Position numbers and translations under genes: made by a program
Shown: positions 1-13,300 of the stretch, piece after piece
Numbering within the stretch: the first letter of the stretch is position 1
How the letters are laid out: each line of letters begins with the position of its first letter
Assembly: GCA_002633005.1 (NCBI GenBank)
Contig: NMRA01000001.1
Coordinates: 3,290,997-3,354,996, forward strand
DNA: 64,000 nt
Source: Phoronis australis
Lineage: Eukaryota; Phoronida; Phoronidae
Direction: 5' to 3'
The notes under the pieces: generated by a model
What the model was told of the DNA's origin: nothing
The model's input: only the letters and a program-made list of their open reading frames with translations
The model's database searches: none

Positions 1-179
1 TGACAATCGCTTTTTTTCATGACCTCGACTTGGCTTAGTTTTGATGTGCGGCAGTCTGATTGTCCGACATTTGACGAGCAAGGATCGCGTCATCATTGTT
101 GAACTGTATAAGTGCCCTGATTTCTGTCTAATGTGTAAGGTGCAGGAAGTGCTGTTGACAAACTGTTTTCTATCTTCAG

Positions 180-1350
180 CATTTGGTTTCTGTGAATATG
201 AAGATCCCGAAGCCACACTGCGATGTATCCGACTGCTCAACGACTGGACAATAGCTGAGAAAAAACTTGTGGTATGTCATACCGACCTAAGCATGAGAGT
301 GAACACTGACTGAAATTGAAGTGCCATTAGATTCGGGCAGTTTTTGTCACCATTCGGTCTCTTACCTATGTAAACTGCAATGTACATTAAGGACTTATGT
401 CCTAGTTTTATAGAAATCCAATTTTATTCTTGCATGCTTGTCCAACTAATTTGACCAATGCTTGGATCTTCATTCTTAGGATTGAAGCGGTTTACAGCTT
501 TTTAGTGTAGTTTTTTTTTGTTGAATACCAAACCTGTCTAGGAGGAGATGTGTGTATTACCTATCACAAAATAAAAACTGGAGTCACAGCTTGAAGCTGG
601 ACAGTTGTGGTATAAATGCCTTTTCTATGTAACTTACCATCTCATGATCCTGTAACCTCTGTTAATGCACCTATAAAACTTATTCGTAGTTCGCAATAAA
701 TATGGCAAAAATTCTTGTCTACTCGTACTCCTCATTTAGGTGTGGAATTTTATGAGAAGGCAGAGAGGGTGTCTATCAATAGGTAGATCTGCCTCTTAAA
801 CGTATCATTCACAAAGGCATTCTTTCAGCCGTCATACGAGTAATTAACGGTAAACATTATTTTGCAAAAATTGTAATATTCTGGCCAGTCACATGCGATC
901 ACCATAGAACAATAGAGCCTAACTACAAATCATGTCATTGGAGTGTAGCCTTCTCATATTAAGAATGCCTTCCATCTGATCTGAGGTGCTGATGATAAGA
1001 TGGTTGATCAAACGTCTGACGAGCATTCACATGGGAATTTTTCAGGCGACTGAGATGTGATTATGCTAAGACTCCCTAATAATATCACTAAGTGTTTTGA
1101 TGTTTAATATAAAAAAGTGGACCTTGTGTTGTGATTTATCTCTATTTATTTGAGCAGCAGTCACTTTGATACACTGCTATGTGGCCTATTGTACTTCAGG
1201 TAAAGGTGGATGCCAAAACCAAGGCGCAATTGGAAGAATGGAAGGGGAAAAAAGACAGCAAGAACGGTGAAGAGACTAGTGGTGCTGATGGAGACGGCAC
1301 AGGAGAGGACGAGGAAGAGTTCTCACAGAGGGAGGACCGTGTGGCTAAAG
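180..1350 (+). CDS. RBM25: RBM25 RRM C-terminal half and linker exons
   Basis: Exon 180-271 enters in phase 1 after the acceptor at 177-179 and ends before the donor GTATGT at 272. Exon 1200-1350 begins directly with GTA AAG GTG GAT, so the junction reads KKLVVKVDAKTKAQLEEW, as expected after the last RRM strand. The remainder of exon 1200-1350 is acidic and poorly conserved. The intervening intron (272-1199) shows no gene. An alternative ATG at 1179 lies inside the intron and is not a start. Confidence 0.93.
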
Positions 1351-4300
1351 GTAGGGCAATGGACGACTCCACGAAACTGGTTTTTCAATTGTTTTGTGCA
1401 AGGATTGTGGAAAAGCTGACCGAAGCGCCTTGAAGAATAAACGAAGGTGCTGTAGAGGGCAGCACTTGACAAAATTGAATGATACCGGGGTTTTCCATAG
1501 ATAAGCCCACACGATGAAACGCCCATGAATGTTTATTCGGAAAATTACCTTTTAAAAGCCCACTAAGCGTCGACTTTTAGTCATAAATTCAGTCTTGTGT
1601 AGCATTTATCATTTATAAAAACAAACAAAGTGCTGGCGAGCTATTCATTTATTAACATGAAATTTAAAAACATTTTAAGTAAAAAATGTCACTTTGGAAA
1701 CCTATGACTTTCTGTTTACACGTCCCTTTTTCCGAATAAATGCACGGGCGATTATTTGGTGTTACTAAAACATCTGGAATTTTTCATTTTCCAAATACAT
1801 GCCGTTGGGCTTAACTACGGAAAATCCCAGTAAACGAAAATGAGGATGCCGAGGATGGCAACGCCAGGGGAAAATGGACAAATGATTTTCCACATCTGTG
1901 CCATACCATGCGCTAAATAGGTGACCTAATAACTGTGTTACTTCAATAGCACAACACTCCATTAGTTTGGTTATCACTTTCAATTGACTACTTTGTGAGA
2001 TACAGTGCAGAGTCACATCATGACAGACAGGTGATGTTCTGCTCGATAAGCTTGCAGTTGATTTGGGATGGGCAGCACTGGCGTGTCTGGGACGATGTAG
2101 TAGAGGCAAATAAAGTTTTAAAACAAACAATGTCCATGTCAGCTCTAAAATGGCATCCTGACATTCTGTATTTCTTCTCATTTGGTTGTGTCTGTAGAGG
2201 CCCCCCTGAAGGAGTATTTACATATCGTATATCTACATCTGCTGGTTGTGTTGCTTGGGATGATCACTATTCCACAATCCTTTGTGTAGTAGATGTTTCT
2301 CGCTGTCCGTAAAAAGGTCAATGACAACATAAGAAGGTTGCGTGTGGTAACTTAAGCACTATTTATTGTTATTTACGGTGAACTTTTGTACTGAGATAAA
2401 CCCCTCTCATAGAAAAGCACGCGCAAATTTCCTTACGTTGAATTTTGTTGAACTATTCCCCATTATAAGTACCATTTGCCCACAGCTGGTCTGGATGCTA
2501 TCATGCGTGAGTACACTAAGGATCTGACGAAAGCACCGCCCCCGGAAATACACAAGGAGGAGCCAGTTGTCATGCTGCCCACACTGGATAAGAAGAAGAT
2601 AATGGCTAATGACATCATCAGGGACGAGGTAAGGGGTGACTTGGATGCGCGTCATATGGTCAGATAGGGTGTGTGGCGAGGTACAAGTCTTGTGGTGCGG
2701 TGTTGGCGTGTACACATGACAGAGACGGAGTGAGGGGTGTTGGTGATTAAGCAAGACACGGATGTAGTCGGGGCATTACAGGCTGTTCACACAGCATAGC
2801 TGGGGGATGTATACACTTTTAAGTCATGGTCGTTGCATTGTCTGCATTGCGAGGAATTTCTGGGCATGCGAAAAGTTTATTCTCTTCATAGGATAAAATA
2901 GAATTTTTCGTTCAAGACTGGCTGAATAGCTGGCAACATCTGCCCAATAAGTAAACATTTTTTTATCGACCTTTGTCAGCTGTGCCAAAATGAAGCCTGA
3001 CTTTTGGGTCCTCAAAAACACTCTAATTCAAAGGCTGGGTGACTTGATTTATTGACTAATAGTCGCCCAGCTTACAACTGGACGTTTAGGCATAGCCCAG
3101 TTAAAAGAAGTTTGTGCTTTCCTGCAGGGGCTGGATGGAGTTGTTGAAGAAGAAAAGAAGGACATAATCAGTCGAGAGATTGGTCGGTTCCGGGACCTTC
3201 ATAAGGTAACTATCTTTCAGCTTAAACTTTGAAAATTTTGTGCAATTCATATTTATCAAGAACTGTTTGCGTATGAAGTTACGGCAAAGTGACAAATGTT
3301 TATTTTGCTGGTTATTAAATTCTGCACCGTTGTATTATAACTGTGATGTGTCTATTTTATGACAACGTTGTTGGCTGAGAAGTGCTTTTGTAATGAAGAC
3401 GTGATCTCTCTTGTCTTCACATTCTGTCAAGGTCTTGGTCCTGTTGTCAATTTAGAATTGATGATATTCGTAGTGATGAAAACGTGATGACAACGTCAAG
3501 GACGTCGACGATGACGGATGTTGGTGGTAGTGAAGACAGTGATGACGACGATGATGGCTGAAACTGAAGGTGGTGAATACGGTGATGATAATGATGACGA
3601 CATTGACAATGGCATTGATGGTGGCAGTGAATAAGACTGATAATGACAACAGCAGCGACAATGGTGACGGGAATGACTGTAGTGACGACAATGATAATTA
3701 AATTTTTCTTTTTCTACACCCCCTCTGTCTTGTGGTCTCATCATTAATTAGGCCTTATTTATCCAAATAAACACTAGATTTTCTACAAGAGTCCGGAATC
3801 CAGCCATGTTGCTCAGCCGCCACGCTATAGCGCTGTTACTGTTTAAAATGTGTTCTAGGACCCCCACTCGGGTAAGTCCGTCCATATATATTTTGTGTCT
3901 AGGTTCAACAAGTTCCATTTTCCCTGTGCTCTTAAGGTATGTGTACATTCAGTATATTCCTGTAGTTGTTTTGTTTAAGAGTTTCTTGCAACACAATGGC
4001 GTAATCTTATTGAATTCCCAGTTGTGAAAAATATGTTTCCGTAGCTGAATTACTTGGTCATCTTTCTTAGAAGACATCACTTTTTATTTCACTCCAAACT
4101 GCTTTTTCCAAGTACAAAGTCTCATCAGTGTCAGTAAATTGCTAAAATGTCTTAAGAATTTCTTGTTTATGGCTCCATGGTCTTGTGGTTTTCAAGAGAT
4201 TTTCGAGGTGAGTGGGAACTGTTCTAAAGGTCTTAGTTTTGAAGGTGTTAGGTCAGAGGTGAGTGATTGTTACTACTACAAACTTCGTATTAATTTGTTA

Positions 4301-7300
4301 ATTTGTCACACTCTTCTTGCTTGACCGCAGTTTATATTTCAGTGTTTCAAGTGCTGCAGGAACATGAGAGCTTAATTAAGTATTGTTTTCCTGGGCATCC
4401 AGGCTTCTTGAAAATTTTTTGATGAATTATTTGCCAAAGCAGACATTCGAATTCACAGAATGTGTGCCAGCGTGTTAAGTGTAATTTGACCCTGTGAAAA
4501 AAGTGGCTTTCACAACCAATCATGTCTGGTGACAGTTTTTGGTCCAGCTTTTGTGCTAGACTTGGAGTCACGCATTTGTAAAGTACGCTGGAGTTACTGT
4601 TTGTATTCGTGGAAAAGCTAATTAGTTGCTCATTGCCTGCCAGTAGAAGCCACTGGCTTGTCTCGGATGTTTGACAGGTTGATTGTGCTTACGAGTAGCT
4701 GTCGTCCAGAAGACTGGGTGGTGATCATCAACAGTCATCAGCAAGTAAATTGGTAGAAATCTGTTGTAGTCTGGTGAAATTTTGTCTTTCGGGACACCCC
4801 GGCAAACGGTGAGTGGCCACTCGAATCCACAGACGGTGTGTACGTCTGGTGGCTGTTTATCTAATTCAGCGATTCGTGGCAGCCACTCGTTTGTGCGGAT
4901 GGAAGCTAAATAAAGAAATCTCTGTTCTGTCCATCTTTCCAGTCTGGCACATAAGGTTTTAAATAATGTGTGAAATTTAAATCTCCGCAAGGTATTACGT
5001 CACTGAGCACGACCCAGACATGTGCTAATTGGTCACTGGCGTGTAAAAGCCTTGTGACTCCAATTAGAGGCATGTTCAATGAGTCTACAAATCTGCTTTG
5101 TCGGGTTGCACTTTGTGACGTAATATCGTAAGGTGACTGGAGCAGTTTATATTTTGACTAATTCATCAATTCAGTGAATGCAGCATTTGTGGACAAGACT
5201 AGCTATATTGACACATAGCCAGGCTGGAAATAATTGTGACATTGGCCCAACTGACATTCGCTCATTGTCTATTTGAAGGACGAAGAAGAAGATTCCTCGG
5301 ACAAGGACGCCACCAAAAGGCGACAGGACAGGGAACGGGAACGAGAGAAGAGACGACTGCGTGAGCTCCAAGAACAGGAGCGAGAACGACGCGAAAAACA
5401 ACAACGGGAGAAGGATCGCGAGAAGGAGAGGCAGAGAAGGAGGTCACGGACAAGGTCAAAGTCAAGGACACCAAGATCGCGGTCAAGGTCGCGGGAAAGA
5501 GAAAGGGAGAGGGAGAGAGACAGGTATGATGTCAAATACGGGCTGCGGATTGTAGATTGTTGGATGTTGTTAAGAACTATGGCACTTGTTCAAATTTACG
5601 CCAGGGCTTTTTAATCAAAAGGATGGGTATTAAACTGAGTGCAACAAAACACGGCACATGAAAATTAATTTTTTTAAATTTGAGTTTCAATGTTTAGCAG
5701 AATGTGGATGTTTACTCGAATGAATAATGGTAAAACTCCATTACTTTCCAAAATTACCAAACTCCTGGGAAATGGTCATTCTTTCTGACCATTTGCTATT
5801 GAAAACGATGTAAAGAGATACGTTAGAGTGTTGCCTGTCTTGTTGGGAATTTTGAACATGACAGTCTGGCTGCTGTCGTATTGGAGGCAGGAAGAGGAGG
5901 GGGAGACACTGGGAAAACGTCTGGCATGAGGTCCTTTGGAGGGGACAGTGCTTAGTTATTTTTCATCTCCTTTGTAAAAAGTCATAGTTTCCATATATCG
6001 GCTAATTTGTGGTGTCCTACTTAGAAGTTGGCGAGATTCTTCATTCCTTTTTGCTGAACCACAAAATAGTCCATATGTGTTGAAGCTATTTAATGTTCTC
6101 TCGTTTGCAAAGTTTGTTTTTACCTTTTTCAGCAGGACAAAAGCTGAGAAACCTAAGTGAGTTTATTTTGTTTAATATCAGATGTCTTGTGACAAGGATG
6201 GTCAATTATTGCCTTGTTTATCCTCGGACAGTGAAATTGCATTATTTGTGTGTGTTAAGCCTACTGAACATGTTCAGACATTTTGTGAAACGAGTGTTTG
6301 AATGAAATGTTTTTCTATATTGAGTGATTGGCTTACATGTACAGAATTAAGCATAAATCGAATGATGGTGCCATTAAATATTCCTATTGGAAGTGTTCAT
6401 TTCTGTGTCATTTGATAAAAAAGCAAAGGCACTACCAGCACAAGTGCTCAGATTAGCTAGAATTCTGAATTTATTTGACCCAATAACTATGTAACGCCAC
6501 GCGTGTGTGTTCACCATACTCAGTGACCTGGCACTCTCTGCTGAAACTTTTGAGCAAAACAGTGTTGCAGGTTTTGTTATTGTAAAATGTGTTGAGTAGG
6601 GTCAAGAATGTAGAATTTATAGCATTTTGTGCCAGCTAGTTCCTAGTCATTGTCCCAGATTTACTCATTTGAGCTTATGACGCATAGACATTACTTTGAA
6701 AGGGTGTTCCATCAACACAGAATTTCTGCATTTTGAAAGCATCTACTGAATGGTAGTTAGTTTTTAAATTAAGTGCTTAAACCACCATTTACCTTCTTTC
6801 AAAAGGTGACAACATTGTTAGCATAATTGAACGTTCCTTTAAAGCACTGCATATCACAATCGTGAATTCGATGTCCCATAAACGATAGAATAGAAAAAGA
6901 AAGTTTCTTAGCTCCACGACCATGAGTGAGATGTATGAACGTATGCACTACCAGTCATGTCCACCATTATGCCAGTTTCTTGTACAAACGTGTGTCATAT
7001 CCACGCTTCTCTGATGTTCCGCGGGAAGGTGAAAAGTGCCACATCGTTTCACAACCATTGCAGACGCAATGCCTCGCTACTTTTTGTTGTATCATAAACC
7101 ATGAACTGTGATTGGTTGTCCTGAATCCATGTAGATTGTATCGACCAATAAATGATCGAAACTCAAAATCAGCTATTTAACAAGTCGTCAGATAGTGTTT
7201 GCGGGTGTTCTAATTTAATAGTTGGCCAAGTGGTGTGGTTGCTTTTTGTGTTTTTTATATATGATATTAGTAATTTGAAACACATTAATCTTTATGAAAA

Positions 7301-10300
7301 CATCGAATGTGTGAAAAAGGGTTATATCGAATGACAGTAAGAAAGAGGATATGACAAATGACTGTATGGTCTCCTTGTTGTGAAAATGGACCAACTTTGA
7401 TACTGTAAATACCTTCCCCTTTGTTTGTTGATTCAGTCTAACCTATATAAAGATAACAAAAAATGCCTGTTATCAGCAGAAAACTATAAGTTCTATTCCT
7501 CATACATGTTCTGGGCAATTGATCAAATATGTCTACTGTTCACCCACAGTCTTGGGGGATGAAATATGTCTGCATCGATCTGGATTCTTGTGATGGAATT
7601 ACTGCTTAGTGACTGGTCTACTGTCTCTGAGATGATCAACAAATTGTATAGCACAGTACCATCTGTTCTCAAAGTGCATGTGTGTTAGGTCTTGAACGCG
7701 ATTTTCTCTTCTAACTTTCATTTTTAGCGCCAAGTGTTATGATACATGACAATTCATGTGGTTTACACGCACACTGTCTACTCAGTAGGAATCCTATTTT
7801 CTTGAAACCTCGTTTGATTGCAAACCGCATTTTAAGAAAAATTGTTGGAAACAGTTGTTTGTCTTTGCATTTCAGTACACTATAATGAAGAAATAACTGA
7901 GCAATGTTTTCGTAATAAGTGTGCAGTGGTGCGTGCTGGGCTCAAGTAGACTTTATGTACACAAAATTTTAGTCCTGGTCGGACTGGTATAAAAGTTTAA
8001 TTGAATTTGTCTCATAGTTTCCCACTTTTACACTCCAAAGGACTGTTTCATGATTCGAGACTTGAATGTCACATACACTCCACTCAACAGTATCTGAAAA
8101 ATAATTAAATCTCTCGTGAGCAAAAGTGCGATGTCTCTGAGAATTTGCATCTTACTACTAGTTGCTGATATGATTTCTATAAGTTAATTCATGGCAATGA
8201 TGTGCTCATAATTATTTGAACCTTTATTTAGCGAGTATGAAGTGGGAACGTGAGGACTACTGTCATTAAGTCGCAAGTCATGACCAGGACTTCTTTGCTT
8301 TTGTACTGTAAAATGTTCAAGTAGCAAGCAGAGACACCTTGTGAGAAATACTGTATTCATTTTATCCTGTGTGGCAATTTTGCACTTAAACTTACAACCA
8401 CCCGTTTCACTAACATGTAAATTGATTCTGTGTAAACTTCATTAAATGCGACTGTAAGTAATCATATTGTAATTAGTAAACCTTCTAGCAATTCCTTGCG
8501 AGAACACTGAAGTACAGTGCAAGCTTCTGTGCTAGACAGTTCAAATTTGTAGAATTGCCATGTGCTTCAAGTAATCGATCTGATTAACAAGTCATGACTG
8601 GTCTGTATAATAGCGTACTAAACTATGTTTCGCTTGGTGACACCAAGTGCTGGTGCAAGGAGTAATAACTAACCAGTAGTCTCGATGTTTAGACATATAT
8701 CTGCTGCTAAGTTGACACTGCTCCGCTCGAGTCTGCCACTCTTTTTTTACCTCCTTTTGTTGTATCCTTCTGTATCTGCCAAACTGTGGGTGTGAAGGGA
8801 ATGAGTTTCTGTTTGCCTCATGTGCATGTTTTAGCTTAAAAGTATAATCACAAGATTTAACATTAAAAAACTTTGAATTGGAAAGTGGAATAGTGGAAAA
8901 AAATCTGTTTTGGTCAGCGCAGGCAACTAACTCGCAATGTGTTTCTAGAGATATGCACTCTTAATTTGTCTGGTGACATCATTGTCACACAGCCATTTCA
9001 TGTAGACAATGGGCTCGAGTGTGTAGAGAGGTTCAGTTGTCTCGAATTGCCAACAGAGTTGTATGTCCGATGTATTCAGTTTGTATAGCGAATAGTGGGA
9101 TTGTCTTTTGTTTGGGAATGATGTCTGCATTGTGTTATTTGTGTCCCTTATTTGCATACAGGGGTCGCAATATCGTGAGTGATTGGGGTATTGTGCAGTT
9201 GATGGTATACTGAGTTTTATGAAAGTTTGGATAAAGTCACATTTAAGTTCCATATTGTTTATTGATATTTCAATAAGAGCTTTGCTGTCTGTTGTCATTG
9301 ATGTAATCAACACCAACTGCACTGCATACTCATTTCTGTAACGAGCAATGTTATTTTGCAACCCACTGGGTGGTTGATTGAGTTGCCAGCTCAACTTTCT
9401 AAGACATTTGATTGGTTTCTGTGATAACGTCTGGCTTATGAAACAATTGGATTATTTTCAATTGCCGGATGATCCAGTCCAGAATCTTTATCAGAAGTAT
9501 TAGAGGTTAATGTATCGAAGGTCAACCCATCAAGTATAGTTTTAATATTTTCATAATAGTTTCCTTCATTGCTTGTACTACTAACACAGGTAGATTAATA
9601 ACTTGTGTTGTTTTGTATTGTCACCTTTGCGTACCATTCTTGTTATTGGTATGTTGCCTTTATTTTTACCAGCGACACACATGGTTTCTTGACTGCATGT
9701 TCAATGCACACTCTGTGCTATGGAGACAAAATTTGTTGAACACACTGATGATGAAGCGAGCACTTTATTTCTACCTGATAAGGAGACTAGAACAGTTTTG
9801 AAATAAAGCATTTTTTACCCATTAGTTTCAGGGTTCTCCAGAGCAAACATTTAAAGATGGTACAATTTGCGCTTTATGTTTTCGCGTCCTAATTTTCCTT
9901 TGTGCTGTTTAACAAAAACAACTATTGCGCATTTTATTTTCACTTGACTAGGATTTCAGTTTATATTTACTGCAAAAGAATTGAAATGAGTAACACTTTG
10001 CTATGCGATTTCAATTAATTGTCTTGTGAAGCAGATACAAATCTCATGTTGAACGTGGCTCGAGATTTTAAACATGGTTCATAGCGTTTCAAGCGTGGCT
10101 CAAGATTTCCTAATGTGTAGAACTGTTCAAACATAGTACGGCATTATGTATGAATACATGTAGGAAGCACGGCTTGGAATTTTCTTCTTTTAAGAGGATT
10201 TGCTCTTTTTTGGTATGGATTTCCTGTTATTTGATTTCCAGTTTCCGCTTTCTTTGTCTATTTTTTATCATCATTTTTGCTTTATTCTCATGCAAAAACA

Positions 10301-13300
10301 TTTATTTCAGTTAAATTTTACGACACAACACAATATTTCTATCACACAAACCTCTTTATTTCTGGAACATTGCATCACCTGAAATTTTTTCCTCTTTTTT
10401 TGTTATTGGTCATTCCAAGCCCTGAGTGTGAACACCAAGTCTTTTATTTGTCTTCGCTGGCTGCTTTCCTGTGCTGCAAATGACTGTTGAAAGACAAAGT
10501 ACACAGAGCTCGCGCTAATATCATTGAAAATTACTAATCGTGAACATTGTTGTGTGTCCCACAAATTTTGTCCACTGGAGAGGCTGTTGCCAAATCATTC
10601 TGTGGTATGTGTGTAGGATTACACGCAATCGTATTTTTGTATTCCATCTCATTTGATGATGGAAGTTTCACAAACCAGTAGGACCAACACCGGTTGGTTA
10701 CACTTACTTGCGGATTTGTTGAAATCTTGGTTGAATTCTGTTGCAGACGTGAACGAGAGAAGCGAGCAGATGATGAAGAGGAGGATTATGAACGTAGGAA
10801 GATCGAACGAAAACTCAGGGAAAAAGAGTTGACCTATCAGGACGTGAGTAAACCAACGAAACAGAGTTTGCCCTTTTCCTAACTCCTAAATTGACTTGAA
10901 TGAAATGACAACAGTTCTTTGTTGGTCCTGTATGATATAATAGTTTGCTGACTACAAAATTGCTAATTAACATTAAAGTCCGTTGATGCTCAGAAGTTGT
11001 GGAATGTTAACGCACGAGTTTTTGCTTAAGCCTACTCTGCTTATTTGTTCATCCCATGTGGATTCAAATGGATGATTAAAAGGATAGTAAACCATGTTTC
11101 GGAGACTTCACCCAAAACTAGTTCAGTCTCATGCTTACGGCTGACTAGTACCTGCCTTAAGAGATAAAATTTAATCAACCAGAACATATCATTTCTATGC
11201 CGTAAAGTGGATTCTGTGGTTCAAGGTGACCAGTATTTTCCCCCAGCCGCTGACAAACTTGCCCAAACTGTTGGCCACACTTCCCATGTGACAGATATTG
11301 TGTGAAGTCGTCAAATGTGCTCTAAACTTTTGAGGGTTGCTGAGACTTACTTAGTATTGCTTTGTTTCATAATGTGAATGATCTCTTTATACTAAATGTC
11401 TTTTAACAGGCTAAAGTGGGGTTTAACATCCATTTAACTTCAACTAGTCTGTTGTCACTACAGTATATTGTAGCACCAGACAGGGTTGTCTGAGTTGACA
11501 TACTGGCTCCTATTTTTAGTTACAAATTTTTTTGTTGTCATGTGCTTGTCTTTATTATCAAAATACATTTCACTTCATAAGTAGACTATTAAAAACAAAG
11601 CTCAATGCGAAAACGATGTCTTGGTAAGCTCTCACCAATTTAGGACACAATATGGCCGACAAGGAAAATTTTATGTTAAGATTTTTGTAGTAAAAGATAA
11701 GTTGTACCAAATAAATGCTCTACCGTTTATAAGGTTTAGGCCATATCTGTCTTCAGACGATGTTCCTGAGAAATTGTGGATATTCAAAAATATGTTAGAA
11801 GCTTAAATGTTGAAATGAAGAAAGGTGAATTTTGGCAATTATTTTTGTCCGAAATTGAGTGACGGCTTTACTGACCAGTCAGAACGCAGCATTCTTGACA
11901 CACCTTTGTTTCCAAGTCGCCATTTTACCCGACAAACAACACGTTGTCAGGTAAAACTTGTTATTTGTTCGTCGACTTTTCGCAAGTAGTCGGAGCTTGT
12001 GACAGGTCAATTGGTGAAATTTTAGCCTATCCCATACAGTAATAAAGATTTAGCATGCCGTGAAACCTACAGTGGTTACGGGCCTATGTTCACAGACCCC
12101 GGGTATCTCAAAAGGAATGCTAGATTATGTAGCATTGAAGAAATTAGTTGTAGCAACGTTCCTTTCAAGAGCGGACCAGCCGTTGTTCACCTACATTGGT
12201 CCAATCATTTATGTATTACTTTTTGTAGCGTCTCAAAAACTGGGAAGCTCGAGAAAGAAAGAGAGCACGTGAACTGGAGAAGGAGAAGGAAAAGGAAGAT
12301 GATCGACAAAGGGAAGAGGTGAGTGTTAAACTACTGCACGCGTCAGGGTGTACGCATGGGGAGTTGAAATTGGATCACTTACAAATGGGGGTGGATGTTA
12401 ATTCCAGCATTTCAACAAGTCTAGGGTGAGTATACCCAAACAACAGTTCTGAGTGCTCATCACGTGAAAGAGTAAAAAAACTCTGTGCCCTCAATACAGA
12501 TATTGCACTGTTTTTTTGATAATCACGGGAAAGCAGGGTAAGTCTTTTACATATCGTGGACAGGAAACTTTGGGGTTGGGGTTACGTTCTCAGCTGAACA
12601 TGGGCACCTATGTGCATGAATGTAGTAAGTGTATTTATTAGTAACTGACTGTTTCCAAAGATCAAATGTGTCAAATAAGTTATTTATGTATTAACGGTAG
12701 ACCATAAAACTACATACTGTTGGAATCTGCGGGAAACACAGAATGTTATTGAGTGTGGGAAAATTTTCCCCCAGATGTTTGTAATGAAGTCGTTTTATTG
12801 TGATGAATTTTTCACATGAAACTTGCTAAGCCTGTGTGTGTGATTTACTAAGGCTTTTTTGCCAGGAACTTCACCTTCAACACAAAAAAGAACTGGCTGC
12901 ATCCTTTATTTCTTGTGTTACCCACTTAAATCTTTTGTTCATTTTTAGACCAAGGAAGCGAGAAGGTTAAAGGAGTTCTTGGAGGACTATGACGACGACA
13001 GGGATGATCCAAAGTATTACAAGTAAGTGTATCCTAGAGCTGGGGGTTGGTTCTGTATCAGAGTTTTGAGAGGTCATCACGGGTAGGTGGGGTCAGGGAT
13101 GATCCACAGTATTACAAGTGGGTGTAGGCTTAGAGCTGGGGGAGGATCCTGTTTCAAAATGCTTGAGGTCACATTAGAGTAAGCTTAAGAAAAGAGTGAT
13201 CTGGTTTTTAGATACCGTTTAAAGTACTGTCACAGTGGTAAGATGAATTTGTAAAAACAGGTAGTCACCACTGTGATCTCAAAAACAGGACAAAAACTGA

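Larger units (their letters stand above)
272..5278 (+). other. RBM25: RBM25 introns 272-5278 (between short exons)
   Basis: Introns 272-1199, 1351-2485, 2629-3127 and 3206-5278 separate the early RBM25 exons. Apart from a degenerate GAY trinucleotide tract (3456-3700) and an imperfect inverted repeat (4985-5144), both listed separately, I see no coding signal or RNA gene. The open frames here are short and lack splice-consistent extensions. Confidence 0.5.

Noticed and set aside
1452-1475. tagagggcagcac words at 1.45 kb and similar words at 38.0 and 47.9 kb
   Set aside because: The shared word is too short and the flanks do not align, so a repeat family could not be supported.
3452-3744. Ser/His-rich minus-strand frames at 3.5 kb
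   Set aside because: They are a by-product of the degenerate GAY trinucleotide tract within an RBM25 intron.
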